Source: Nageia nagi (taxonomy: Eukaryota > Pinophyta). Taken from it: a stretch of 64,000 bases of DNA. The notes below the pieces were generated by a model that searched no databases, had not been told where the DNA came from, and saw only the letters and a program-made list of their open reading frames with translations. This document shows positions 35,500 to 46,219 of this stretch, piece by piece; the stretch's first letter is position 1; each line of letters opens with the position of its first letter. Location of the stretch: NCBI GenBank assembly GCA_050084985.1, contig JBITNC010000001.1, forward strand, positions 212,040,001-212,104,000, in the 5' to 3' direction. The translations under genes were made by a program, and so were the position numbers.

Positions 35500-36800
35500 T
35501 TTTTTGTTTATGTATAGAAGGGTCGAAGATGCATGATATTTATAGGTCCATGCTCTTCATTTCCTTCTAAGTCTGATAAATGATAAGTTCCTTTACTGAA
35601 TTTTTTCTTAATGATATATGGTCCTAACCAATTTAGAGCAAACTTATCTCTAAGCTATCATTCTATTCATGAAGTTTGTTGATTTTCTTTTAAAACCAAA
35701 TCACCTATTTTGAACTCACGAATTAGAGCCCTTTTATCAAAAGCTTGTTTTATCCTCTTCTAATAAACATGCATATGCTCTAAAGCATTAATATATTTTT
35801 CATCTAAAAGTAATAACTGATCTAAGTGAGTCTGTCTTGCTTCCTCATCAGAATTTTGCTCACTTAGATTTACTCTAAGGGATGGTATCTCAAGTTCTAT
35901 GGGTAGGATGGCTTCTATTCCATATACTAAAGATAATGGTGTTGCCCCAATAGGAGTGCATACATTGGTATGATAAGCCCATAAGGCTTTTGGTATTTGC
36001 ATGTACCAATCTCTGTGAGAATCATTTACTATTTTTGCTAAGATGTTTCGAATAGTTTTATTAGTAGCCTCTGCCTATCCATTGCCTTATGGACAATATG
36101 GAGTGGAAAAACTTTGTTTAATTTTATACTTATCACATATTTGTTTTACATCCTTATTTTTAAAATTCTTTCCATTATCCATAATTAATTAGTTTGGTAT
36201 GCTGAATCTACATATAATATAATTTTCTATAAATTCAACAATTCGTGAACCAGTGGTGGAAGTCATAGGAATAGCCTCTACCCATTTAGTAAAATATTTA
36301 GTTGTTGTAATGATGAACTTGTGTCCACCAAAAGATGTAGGTGTAATTTTTCCTATTAAATATAATGCCCATTTAGAGAATGGCCAAAGTGATTGTATAG
36401 GATGTAGTTCTTGAGATGGTTGTGAAAATAAATGAGTGTATTATTGACATTTAAAACATTTTTTAACATATTCACAACAATCTTTTTCCATAGTTGGCCA
36501 ATAATACCCCATTCGTATCAATCATTTCACAATTGCAACACCATTATGTTCCATCATGGGCAGAGGATATAGCTTTTTTAATATCATTCCATTCAAGACA
36601 TCTGAGTAAAATACCATTGAAATTTCATCGATGCAAGATATCCCCTATCAAACAATATTTAGTTGCTTTAATTTTAAAAGCTCATCATGATGATTTATTA
36701 AGGTTTGCAGGAAGAGTTCCAAATTTTAAAAAATCTATCAATTCTTTATACCAATTATCTTTATCAGTTACATCAATATTTAATACACTTTTTTCTTCAT
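35500..36800 (-). pseudogene. E3 integrase
   Basis: Readable blocks on the minus strand are GILLRCLEWNDIKKAIS (linker), decayed zinc-binding and first-Asp regions, LIMDNGKNFKNKDVKQICD with the second catalytic Asp, YCP-GNG-AEATNKTIRNIL with the catalytic Glu, and the long conserved tail ALWAYHTNVCTPIGATPLSL, VYGIEAILPIELEIPSLR (35760-36002). Finally NWLGPYIIKKKFSKGTYHL and IMHLRPFY end the protein near 35520. This is a typical Tat integrase end, without a chromodomain. It would insert the DNA copy into the genome. Several stops are TAG where Gln or Trp is expected. Confidence 0.85.
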
Positions 36801-36804
36801 CTTC

Positions 36805-37353
36805 CTATTGTAATGATGATTGAGATAATTGAATTATTTTAACTTGAATTGAAGATTTTTTAGGATCTTCTGGGATAAGAGATCCAATAGAAGCCATAGC
36901 ATATGCAAATCTATTAGATGATCTTGGTGCCACTTTTATACTAAATTGGTAAAAAAAATTTAATAATTCCTCAACTAACACTTTATACTTTTGAAGTAAA
37001 GGTTCTTTACATTGATAGATTCCTTTCACTTGATTTACGATGAGTAAAGAATCTCCAATAATCTTAATTCTTTTAAGTTTTAATTTAACAGTAGTTTTTA
37101 ATGCTAATATCAAAGCTTCATATTCTACATTATTATTAGTACAAGAAAATTTTAATTTAAATGAATATGGTATAGGGATCTCTTGCAGTGTTATAAATAT
37201 AACACCTTCTCCACCACCTTGTTCACATTGAGAACCATCAAAGTGTATTGCCATATCCCAATAATCTTTAGGTTCTACAAGTATTTCAATTTCATCTAAT
37301 TGAAACACCCCATCATCGGGTAATTCAATGATAAGGGGTTTATTATCTTGCAA
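36805..37353 (-). pseudogene. E3 archaeal-type RNase H (second RNase H)
   Basis: 182 open codons. WDMAIHFDGSQCEQGGGEGV carries the first catalytic Asp (FDGS). FSCTNNNVEYEALILALKT has the catalytic Glu, IIGDSLLIVNQVKGIYQCKE has the GDS Asp, and VAPRSSNRFAYAMASIGSL corresponds to the IPR..N..ADALA.LAS end, with the last Asp of that motif changed (FAYA). A second RNase H after the RT-linked one is a hallmark of the Tat lineage. It follows the first RNase H after a stop and precedes integrase. Confidence 0.85.
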
Positions 37354-37359
37354 TGGAGC

Positions 37360-37989
37360 ATAAATGAGATAATTAGCAATTACTTATCCTTTTATTGACT
37401 TTTGTCCAATAAAATGTAAATCAAATTCAGTTAAGTGCATTATCCACTTTGCAGTTCTTGAATTTTGATATGTTTTATTCATCATATATTTCAACAGATC
37501 CACTTTAGAGATGACATATGTTGTATGATTTAGCATATAATGTCAAAGTTTTTTAGTAGCAAAAATGATAGCAAGACATAATTTTTCCAAATATATGTAC
37601 TTAATCTCATAGCTCACAAATGTTCTACTCAGATAATATATAGCTTGTTCTTTATTGTGTTCATTCTTTTGAGCAAGCATTGTTGCTAAAGCATTTTTAG
37701 TAGTGGAAATATATAACAAAAAGAGTACATCTTTTCTTAGTGGACTTAATATAGGAGGAGATAATAAATATCTTTTAATTTCATCGAATGCATCTTGTTG
37801 CTCTTTGCCCCAATGATATTCTACTCCCTTTTTTAATAATTTTGTAAATGGTTTACATTTATAAGAAAGTTGAGCTATAAACCTTCTAATGGCTTGTAAG
37901 TTGCCCTATAAACTTTGTAATTGTTTTAGATTTGTAGGAGGTGGCATGTCTACTATTGCCTTCACTTTACTAGGATCTATTTCAATTCC
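37360..37989 (-). pseudogene. E3 RT thumb and first RNase H
   Basis: After a stop in RGIEIDPSKVKAIVDMPPPT, the frame goes on with LSPLRKDVLFLLYISTTKNA and YYLSRTFVSYEIKYIYLEKL, CLAIIFATKKL then HYMLNHTTYVISKVDLLKYM. This is the RNase H of gypsy polymerases, in which the usual Asp after LYI is replaced by Ser, as in other Tat elements that rely on the second RNase H. It ends with TAKWIMHLTEFDLHFIGQKS, the W...L.E.D....P...IKGQ motif. Confidence 0.8.
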
Positions 37990-39129
37990 TCATCGGGACA
38001 CAATAAATCCTAACAACTTTCCTGAAGTTACACCAAAAACACATTTTTTTGGATTTAATCTTACTTTATGTTCTAATAATCTGTCTAAGACTTTAATTAA
38101 GTCTTTTCCATGATCTACTCGATATTTAGATCTAACCAACAAATCATTGACATAATCTTCTACTATGTCATGCATATAATCATAGAATATATAAGTCATA
38201 GCCCTTTGATAAGTTGCCTCGACATTTTTTAATCCCAAAGGCATAACTTTATAACAAAAGGTACCCCAAGGAGTTATAAAAGCCATTTTATGTTGATCTT
38301 CAGTAGCTATTTTTATTTGATTATAACCAGAAAACTCATCCATTAATGACAACATATCATGTCCTGCTGTCGAATCTACTAAACTATCAATGCTAGGTAG
38401 AGGGAAATCATCCTTAGGACAAGCTTTGTTAAGATCACAAAAATCTGTGCATATTCTTATTTTTCCACTTGGTTTTTTCATAGGTACCATATTAGATATC
38501 CAATCTAAATAATCTATAGGTTGTATAAATTTAGCTTCTAATAATTTTTGAAGTTCTTCTTTTACCATTAATGCTATAGTAGGATGCATTTTACATAATT
38601 TTTGTTTAAAAAGTTTAGCATCAGACTTTAATGCTAGATTATGTACTACTAATTTAGGATCTATTCTAGGCATGTTTGCATATGACCATGCAAATACCTT
38701 TTCTCGTTCTTTTAATAAGGTTATAATTTCTTCTTGTTCATTTTCTGTGAGGTTTTCTCCTAATTGAATAATTTTAGGATTTTGAGAATCATTACTAATA
38801 TTTATTTCTAAGACTTTTTTAGTAAGCATATGTGACCCTTCTTCTAATTGATTTGGTACTGGTATCCATCCATTATCGTTAACACTATATTCTTCATCAT
38901 ATTCTTGAGTTTGTTCATTCATGCATACTTGATTTTCATAAGAACCAAATATGTGATCTACATTTTTGAATTCATGTAGCAAAGGATTAGATGATATAAG
39001 AGAGAAATCAGTAATTACTTCATCTGTAGAAGTATTGGCTATTATTTTGATTAAATTTTTATTTTTGTTAACTTCATCTATTTGTTCATTATTTTGATCT
39101 TCAATATCATTCTCTTTTATTGTAACCAT
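37990..39129 (-). pseudogene. E3 reverse transcriptase, active site mutated
   Basis: A 379-codon open stretch, the longest in the window. The N-terminal third is an acidic linker. Then LLKEREKVFAWSYANMPRID, LQKLLEAKFIQPIDYLDWIS, RICTDFCDLNKACPKDDFPL, LMDEFSGYNQIKIATEDQHK (first catalytic Asp), WGTFCYKVMPLGLKN and IVEDYVNDLLVRSK follow in the standard order. The YVDD box reads YVND (38143-38154), a G-to-A change that should abolish activity. Family identity is clear: Tat-lineage gypsy RT. It is broken only by the stop after GFIVSR at 37990. Confidence 0.92.
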
Positions 39130-39139
39130 ATTTATCGAT

Positions 39140-40128
39140 GGTATATTTGAATATGGACTGATTGATGATTTGACATTTTTATTTATTTTTTCTTATATAT
39201 CACTTGGTAAGCATGAATGATTCCAGGGTGGCTCAATATTATTAATAAAGAGCATTTTGACACCTTCTAAGACATCCATTTCACTTAATTGTTCTTCTCT
39301 TATATCAATAATTTCTTGTACTATGGATTCTTTCTCTAAAATTTCTTCATTATAATCCAAATTCTCTTCTCCTAAATTTTCTAATTTAGCAAGATTTTTA
39401 TATTCATTTTGATAACCTAATCCCCTTTTATCAGTGGGATCTTGGTATTGTAATTCAATTATTTCTTGTAGACCCTGTTCATATCAACCCAATCCTCATC
39501 CTTGCCAATTACATTTGTTAAAATAGTTTAAGACAAATGTTCTTAAGCATGGCAATAAGTATTTCATATCATTATTGAAATTTCCTTCATATGTTTGATT
39601 GGGTATTGTTGACATAGGATCTACTATCCCTACATAGATAAACATTGTCTGATTAGGTGCTTCTCCTAAAGGTACTATTTTTCCAATTACACTAGATGAT
39701 TTAAATACTTTACCCACTTCTTGTGATGAAGGTATATTAAATACCACATCATATATGTCATATTATCCCATCCCTAAATCCCTTAATTTAACTTTTACTA
39801 GATATACATTGGATGAGTCATTATTATATGTAGTATTTACTTGTTTTGATGAAGAAGCTCCATATTTTTTGTCTAAAGTTTTAGCAACCTTTTCCCAAGT
39901 ATCTTTATCTTGTATAACTATATCACCTTTTCTTTTTATGACTTCTGATTGATTCACATTTTTATTCATTAATATAGTTGATAAATTAGGGGATGGTAAT
40001 GTCACTTTATTCGGATCAAAAATTAAATTACAATGTGAATAAGGATCTGGATCCTTAAACACACAATGAACTTTACCTTTATAAATGTATTTTAAACATC
40101 CATGATAAGTTGATGGAACACATTGCAT
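39140..40128 (-). pseudogene. E3 region between protease and RT, with a G-patch-like motif
   Basis: MQCVPSTYHGCLKYIYKGKV (from 40128) continues the protease module: HQCLKY..KG....I...PY. The next part (39496-39747) ends NYFNKCNWQG, and past a stop near 39490, in a shifted frame, G-GYEQGLQEIIELQYQDP, then KRGLGYQNEY follow. The Gly-rich spacing (GLG...QG.........GLGY) is like the G-patch-like motif seen in this place in other Tat elements; that match is from memory and moderate. The linker on to RT is Glu-rich. Confidence 0.6.
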
Positions 40129-40129
40129 T

Positions 40130-40640
40130 TCTCTAATCCATAGATGTCCTAAAAGAATGTTGTATTGTATAATATTTCCTTCAATTATATGTAATAAAGT
40201 TTGAATGGTTTTAGCCTACTATAATCAGAAGCACTATTGATCCCAAAGTTGAACACACTGCATCATTAAATGCCCTAATTTGTAAAGGAGCTAGGATAAG
40301 CGAATTTGATAAATTCAAATTTTTGTATGTAGCATCTGAAATTATATTTATAGCTGAACCTTCATCTATCAGAATTCTTTTAAATAATTTCCCATCTACT
40401 TTACCAATTATATGTAAAGGTGGATCAAGTCTGCCTGGTTCATCATTATTTAATTTTTCTTATTTGTAGAAGGTGATACTAGGTTGTTCAGATATCCTCA
40501 AACTTTCAACTATTGAAATAAAATTATTGGGGTTACTAATATCCACTTGAATTTCTTGTAGAATTTGATTCATAACTTCCCTATAACTCTCAGACTATTG
40601 TAATAATTCAAATAAGATCATCTTAACTGGAGACATTTTT
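40130..40640 (-). pseudogene. E3 protease
   Basis: IIGKVDGKLFKRILIDEGSA, then INIISDATYKNLNLS, gives the aspartic protease loop (LIDEGSAINI for the usual L.D.GSS.NI), with the catalytic Asp near 40370 kept. It is followed by LQIRAFNDAVCSTLGSIVL, the second sheet (.V.GFDG....LG.I.L). It would cut the polyprotein. A frameshift and stop near 40220 separate it from the following segment. Confidence 0.75.
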
Positions 40641-40739
40641 AATTGTCATTAAAGAGTACCTTTTATCGAAACTTTAGGTTGTTGCAGAGGAGGTATAGGT
40701 TGTTTATTAATTGGGTTTGATATTGATTGATTTTTTCAT

Positions 40740-41300
40740 GGATTATCCTATTTATTCTGATATTATTGTGCTCTTGTAGCTATACCAATCATATGTATTG
40801 AATCATCTGTAGTCCCTATAAATGGTATATCCTTATTATTCCATGTATAGTTCATTTGGTTTGGGATAATTGCCACATTATTAGCCTGATGTGAAGGTAA
40901 TGGGTTTTGATATATCCCTAAATTTTGATTTGAAGGCACAACAGGATTATCCACATCTATTTTTCGACTATCTATCAAGTCTTGAATTTTATGTTGTAAA
41001 GTTCGACATTTATTTGTATTATGTCCTTTTTGCCTATGATAAGCACAAAATTTATTTTCCTTATACCATTTGCTTCCTTTAGCATTAGGATTTTTAGGTT
41101 TTATATCAGGTAATGTAATCATACCATTATCACATAATTTTTTAAGTATTTTGGCTAATGGTTCTGATAATGGGGTAAAATTTCTTTTAGGCTTAGGTTC
41201 AACATTTTCTTCGATTTTTGAAGCTTGACCAAAATTTTTTGTCATAGCTATTTGATTATTTTGTGGTTGTTTAGTACTATTTTCATATTGATTACCCTTT
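40740..41300 (-). pseudogene. E3 gag C-terminus: nucleocapsid zinc motif
   Basis: A 160-codon open stretch. FTPLSEPLAKILKKLCDNGM, ITLPDIKPKNPNAKGS, then WYKENKFCAYHRQKGHNTNK, CRTLQHKIQDLID. C-x2-H...H...C is the characteristic Tat-type knuckle, complete here. Downstream it is Asn/Pro-rich. It would bind the RNA genome. Confidence 0.85.
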
Positions 41301-41499
41301 TTGTATTCTTTTTTCTTGAGTTTTAGTTCTCCATCTTGAATCTTAACTCTTTCTATAACTACTACCTAAGCAATAGCTTCTTCAAAAGTTTTATGTTGTT
41401 GAATTTGGAGAACACTAGCTATTGGTCTTAAACAACTTTGGCTAAATAATTTAACCAATTCCTCTTGTGGTATTGTATAAGGCATACTAGTGAGTATAG

Positions 41500-42060
41500 C
41501 CTACCATCTTGAGATGTAATCTTGTATAGTTTCATTAGGAAACTATTGTAATCTTGTAAGATCAGTAATTGAAGATCTTTCTTTAATATTGATTCTAAAA
41601 TGTTCTAGAAATTGATTAGCCAATTGTTTGAATGTATAAAAACTATGCATAGGTAAACTATTATAACAATCTAAAGCTTGACCTATGAGTGTCATAGGAA
41701 ATATATGTAACATTAATGAGTCATCATTGGCTATTTGATAGCTAGAAAATGTAAATTTTCTCAAGTGTTCTTTGGGGTCTTCTCTTCCCTTAAATGATTC
41801 TATTTTAGGAAATTCAAACCTATACGGTAGTTTCTTTTTTGGAACACTTGGATGAATAGGCTCATTGCAAATATTTTTATAATTTAACTTTTGAAGTCCT
41901 TGAACATTCATTTCTTGATTTATAAAATCCTTCATAAAGTCTTCTAATTCTTTATCGGTTCTATGACCTTGAGTGTGTCTATGATATCTTCGAGTATTCA
42001 GATTCTTTTTCAAAATTGATCTTGAAGTGTAGGACTCATAGTCAGAAGGAAACTCTGATG
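41500..42060 (-). pseudogene. E3 gag core (capsid-like)
   Basis: 156 open codons (41543-42013). YRFEFPKIESFKGREDPKEH, LRKFTFSSYQIANDDSLMLH, IFPMTLIGQALDCYNSLPMH, SFYTFKQLANQFLEHFRINI. These are the standard blocks of the retrotransposon gag domain (P....F.G..DP..HL..F.......D......F...L.G.A..WY..L....I.....L...F...F), with the usual Trp of A..WY replaced by Cys. It forms the particle shell. A stop follows near 41540, then the linker to the knuckle. Confidence 0.85.
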
Positions 42061-42099
42061 ATGGTGGAGGAAATATTTTAAGAGGTGAATGTCATCACA

Positions 42100-43443
42100 G
42101 AATAGGGATTCTAGGAGGTTTTTGGGATATAGCTTTTCCATATAGATCTTTTCCTCTATAATCAGGTTGTCTCATTTGATTTTGGGTTTGTTCAACCCAA
42201 CTTTTAATGGAATATTACTTTTGTTTATCATATAATTTTTGCAATTCTAGTTCTTTATCCATTTCCCTTTGTAACAAAATGGCTATCTCTTTATCCATCG
42301 CTTCTTGTTTGTCTAAGTAAGGATCTTGATGTGTTTGTATTTGACTTTCTTTAGGAGTTTCAGGTTTCAAATTTTTTATTTTTTGATATTCATCCCACTG
42401 TCTTTGTTTTTCTTTTTCTATACATAGATATTGTTCCCTTCTTGTTTTTTCATTCTTTAATTCTTTAAGTTGTAATTCCTATAAATGAAGTTGAATCTCA
42501 TCTTCTTTATGAAGTCTTTTCTTTTCTTGTTCTAGGAACTCATTTCTTTCTTTTTTGCTTGTTCTTGTTCTATGAATTTCTTTTTATCTCTAAGAAGTTT
42601 ATCTTCCATTTCTTTTAATTTATTTTCTTGTTCTTGAATTTTAATGAATTTGTTAACTTTTCTATTTTCTTCCTTTAGAAGATATTGCATCTCTGCGGCC
42701 TTTTTAATAGCATTAGCATATATTTCCATGAATTTTTGACCGGCTTTTGTTTTATATAATCATCATTCTTCTAGTTCTTCATAAGAAGGTATCTCTTCTA
42801 TTTTGTACTTAGATGTCCTTCTATGTAATCCTCCATTTGAAGAATAAGATTTCTCCATTTGCTTCATTGAAGGAGCTCTTTGAGATAAATTACTCATAGG
42901 TATTGATATTTCATTTTTTCCTAATTCGAGAGATTTATGAGAAAAGGAAGATCCCTCTTTTCAGATTAAAGAACTAACTTTTTGACCATCTGATAATAGA
43001 TGAATGACTCTTTCATATTTAACTTTATATGGCTCAGTCTCTGGTACCGCTATGGTTTCAGCCTGAGATTTATCCTCATCCATTTCTAAGTTATCACACC
43101 TATGATTTAGTTTTTTGACATCTCCTAGTAAACTAGAAGACGTCTTAGGAATAGCCCTATAATTAGCTAGGTGATGATGAATTTCAATTAACTCTTCATC
43201 TAACACTTGCATTCTAGCCTTGGTAATAGGATCTTCTATATTTTGTCTTTGCAATCTAGATTGATCATAACCCCAATCCCAATATTTACTTTCATAATGA
43301 ACTACCCATGGATTTGATTCATCTAAAGGAGGTGGCCTCCTAACCAGATACTCTATCAGATCCATATTATCTGAATCTATTTCTTGTATTTCAAATGGGT
43401 GTTCTTGCATTTTCTTAGCGGTCATACTTCTAGTTTGAACCAT
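42100..43443 (-). pseudogene. E3 gag N-terminal region with coiled coil
   Basis: The start MVQTRSMTAKKMQEHPFEIQ at 43443 is the first Met after the leader; 160 codons are open. The part at 42532-42729 (EMQYLLKEENRKVNKFIKIQ, EQENKLKEMEDKLLRDKKKF) is a Lys/Glu heptad-like helix, very probably a coiled coil, going on as K/E-rich frames to about 42200. It has no enzymatic motif. In Tat elements the N-terminal gag is poorly conserved. Stops separate the three parts. Confidence 0.7.
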
Positions 43444-44159
43444 TTTTTAGATATTATAAACAAGCATCGTAAAAAAGAAACTCTATTTTTATCTTTTATA
43501 TTATGTTTTTGAGAAAACAATTTAATGCACAAATAGCCTATATGCAAACCTACTTTTAACGATGTGATTATCTTTTTAACTTTTTCACATATTTTTAATG
43601 TCTGAGTTAAATGAACGATATGAGTTGTTCATTTTTAATCTTTTTAATTTTCCTAATTTGTTTTGACTAGTCAAGTGTTAAACAAGGTGGGTTGGGTAAT
43701 TCTAAGTAATGTTTGCAAGTTTCTATGGCTTTTGGCTTGGTTCTACATGAGTCTCTTTTTTTACTCCTATCTAAAGGAAAGTTACTTTGGTCATCACCTC
43801 CAAGTGTAACTAGTCTATGGCTTCAAGTGTGTTATGTCGGTGGTTACAAAGAAGTAAGAATTAATGGTTGGTAGTGACATCCAACTCATTAATGTTCAAT
43901 TATTCCTTTAAGGCCTTATGAAATGCATTTAAACAAGTAAAGTACATTTATGCATACTACCCTCCAAACATTCATGTCCATTCACTTATCTTATCTTAAT
44001 GTGATACAATCAAAAGTTTATTTTAAGTGAATCTTGACCTTAATAAACCCTGTTGTTCCTTTTTAATTATAATGTGATTCATTATCCAACCTCTTAATGA
44101 TGTTCATTAACTCCTTCCAGCTATGGAAGTTTTATATGTGATAAATTTCCTCTTCTTAC

Positions 44160-44655
44160 TAGTCACATATTTCTTCGACCTCCAATGGAGTGGTAAGAGC
44201 AGACTTAGTAAAAAGCCATTAAGTGTAGATAAATTAATTAAGTGAGGTTCAATTACTCCTCCAAGAGTCACATATCCCTTTGACTTCCAATGGAGTGGTA
44301 AGGGTAGACATATTTAAGAGTGTTAATGTGAAGTATATTTCCAAATAAGATGTGAATAAATTTTACCTCTCTCACTTAACCTATTTTTGATCACTTAGGA
44401 TCGTTTGAAGTGCAAAAGTGAGAGCATACTTTGTTAAGTGAAAGTACTTAGTGTATTCTAATCCCTCCAATTAATTAACCTTTTAATATAATTTACACTA
44501 CCCAAAACTCAATTTATTTTCCTTAAGTTCATTCCTTTTAATGTGATTCATTTACTCCTTCCAATTGTGGAAGTATTATGTGTAATAAATTACCTCCTCT
44601 TACTAGTCACATATCCCTTCAACCTCCAATGGAGTGGTAAGGGCAAACTTGGTAA
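44160..44655. repeat. Leader repeats around TCCAATGGAGTGGTAAG
   Basis: Copies near 44161-44206, 44268-44311 and 44602-44646 read GTCACATAT-YYYTTCGACYT, then CCAATGGAGTGGTAAGRGYA. The first and third are also preceded by CTCCTTCCA, an inverted TGGAAGT and TGTGATAAAT/TGTAATAAAT. The palindrome-like TCCAATGGA could form part of an RNA structure. Confidence 0.75.
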
Positions 44656-44968
44656 GAGGTCATTATGCATGGATAAATTAACCAAATTAATGATAGTGTG
44701 AATGTGAAAGAAAAGAAGAATTAATTACTCCTTCTTATCTGGTCTATTCTGGTCACCTTAGATTGCATGAAGAACAAAGGGAGAGCATAAGTAGACAAGA
44801 TAAAAAGTATTAATGTGTACGTATCCTTCACCCAAAACATGAAAATAAATACATAACATTTTACATAAAATAAATTAATAAAAAATATGTATTTAATATT
44901 TTCTACCCATTCTTATATGCATTCTAGGCAAAGGAATCACATTCAAAAGTATCCTTCCATTTTAAAAA

Positions 44969-44992
44969 TATATATATATATATATATATATT
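44969..44992. repeat. (TA)n microsatellite
   Basis: An uninterrupted TA dinucleotide run of about 24 bp inside the E3 leader. Confidence 0.95.
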
Positions 44993-45343
44993 ATTTTATT
45001 TTATATTTTTTAGAAATAATAAAAGGAGACAAAATGACCTAGAATATGAGTCACCAGCATTTAAATAGAGATCACTGGCATTTATTCTAAGTCACTGGCA
45101 TCCAATTCCAATTGCTGGTGTTTATAATGAAATTGTCGATGTTTAGTCTAGATTACTTTGTAAATCGTTGGCATTCCTTTTGAGTCGGTGTCTGATTCTA
45201 ATCGTTGGCATTTCTGTAACAGATTTCCTAAAAAGCATAGAATGCAAAATTTAAAGTCAGTATATGGAGAAATTCAAATAAACTAGATAATATAAAGGTA
45301 AAATCATTATAAACAAAAAACCTCCCTATCAATAACGGAAGGG

Positions 45344-45360
45344 CCCTCCTTCGAGCGCCA
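45344..45360 (-). promoter_or_regulatory. E3 primer-binding site
   Basis: The minus strand reads TGGCGCTCGAAGGAGGG, three bases after the end of the 5' LTR. It begins with the required TGG and is markedly GC-rich against its surroundings. TGGCGC starts are usual in Tat and Athila elements. I do not assign the tRNA. Confidence 0.8.
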
Positions 45361-45363
45361 GAA

Positions 45364-46214
45364 TGTTGTAGTGAAAATAGAGCTGGAATGTAGAATAACA
45401 TAAAATGCAATTATTCTTAAATCTTCACTGAACCTCAAATTATGTAAAATAGATAGAAATGTTGTAATTGTAAATTGATATTGATTTTTAGCTCAAACTA
45501 CAATTTGCCCTTGGAAGGGACTTTTACAAATGCCATTTGCCAAAATGAAGGTATTAGATCTTCATTATTTTTGATTTGCTTGCTTCTCTCCTTGATATGG
45601 ACAACCTGTAAATCCTACACACATGCAAAAGACAATAACATCAAAGCATCTATGTATGACATGCATTGAATTGAAACTAGCATAAAATAATAAAAGATAT
45701 GAGCTCATAAGATTTTGGTAGCATTACCCTACTTCAAAAATGGGTCAAGATTCTTCTTTTTTTTTGCTTTGTATTGGCTTGTATTTATAGATTTAGGGTG
45801 AGATGTTCCAAGGCTGGTAAGGGGAAGTGAAAAGCCACTGTAGGTCATAACTGACCCCCTCTATCCACATCATCTTGGAAGAATGAAATGTTTCAACTTT
45901 CTCTCGCTATTTTGGTTTCTTGTTCAGCTGTTACAGAGTCACCGGTGATTACTAGGTGAACATTAGTGATCACCTCAAAATGTCAGTGACTATTTTGGGT
46001 CATTGGCAACTAGTTTTCAATTTTTGTAACAATATTAAAATGACCACCAAATAGCCAATTTTACCTAAAAAGAGTCATGTGACCACCCATTTTGCATGTA
46101 CTCGATGGGAGCTATCCAATAATATGGTTTTTTATACCTATTTTATGTTATCATGAAGAGTTATGATTATTTCAATGTTTACTAGTTAAAAAGGGACATT
46201 TTTAGGTGTCTACA
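45364..46214 (-). repeat. E3 5' LTR with promoter
   Basis: 851 bp, TGTAGACACCTAAAAATG to CACTACAACA on the minus strand. The TATA box CTATAAATAC is at 45781-45790 (minus), putting the start of transcription near 45750-45755. The U3 part holds alternating GTGATCACC- and CACCGGTGA-like motifs. Confidence 0.95.
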
Positions 46215-46219
46215 AAATT

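Larger units (their letters stand above)
43444..45343 (-). other. E3 leader between primer-binding site and gag
   Basis: 1.9 kb, noncoding. It contains three copies of a TCACATAT..CTTCGACCTCCA, ATGGAGTGGTAAG block, a (TA)12 run at 44969-44992, and a cluster of GTCACTGGCATTT-like motifs at 45048-45210. Long leaders are usual in Tat elements. Confidence 0.7.
27915..46214 (-). mobile_element. E3: 18.3-kb Tat-lineage gypsy element with antisense PMD gene
   Basis: Two 851-bp LTRs (27915-28765 and 45364-46214), each TG..CA, flanked by AAATT at 27910-27914 and 46215-46219, mark a complete insertion into the E2 3' LTR. Read on the minus strand, the order is 5' LTR, primer-binding site TGGCGCTCGAAGGAGGG (45344-45360), a repeat-bearing leader, gag, protease, RT, RNase H, archaeal-type RNase H, integrase, a two-module extra gene, an antisense (plus-strand) PMD gene, polypurine tract AAAAAAGGGCAAAA (28766-28779) and 3' LTR. 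This is the Tat lineage, where extra genes and antisense PMD genes have been reported. It is complete in structure but not in coding capacity. Confidence 0.93.

Noticed and set aside
36494-36823. 109-codon plus-strand open frame
   Set aside because: Antisense to the E3 integrase/RNase H region, whose minus-strand motifs are clear; no family resemblance of its own.
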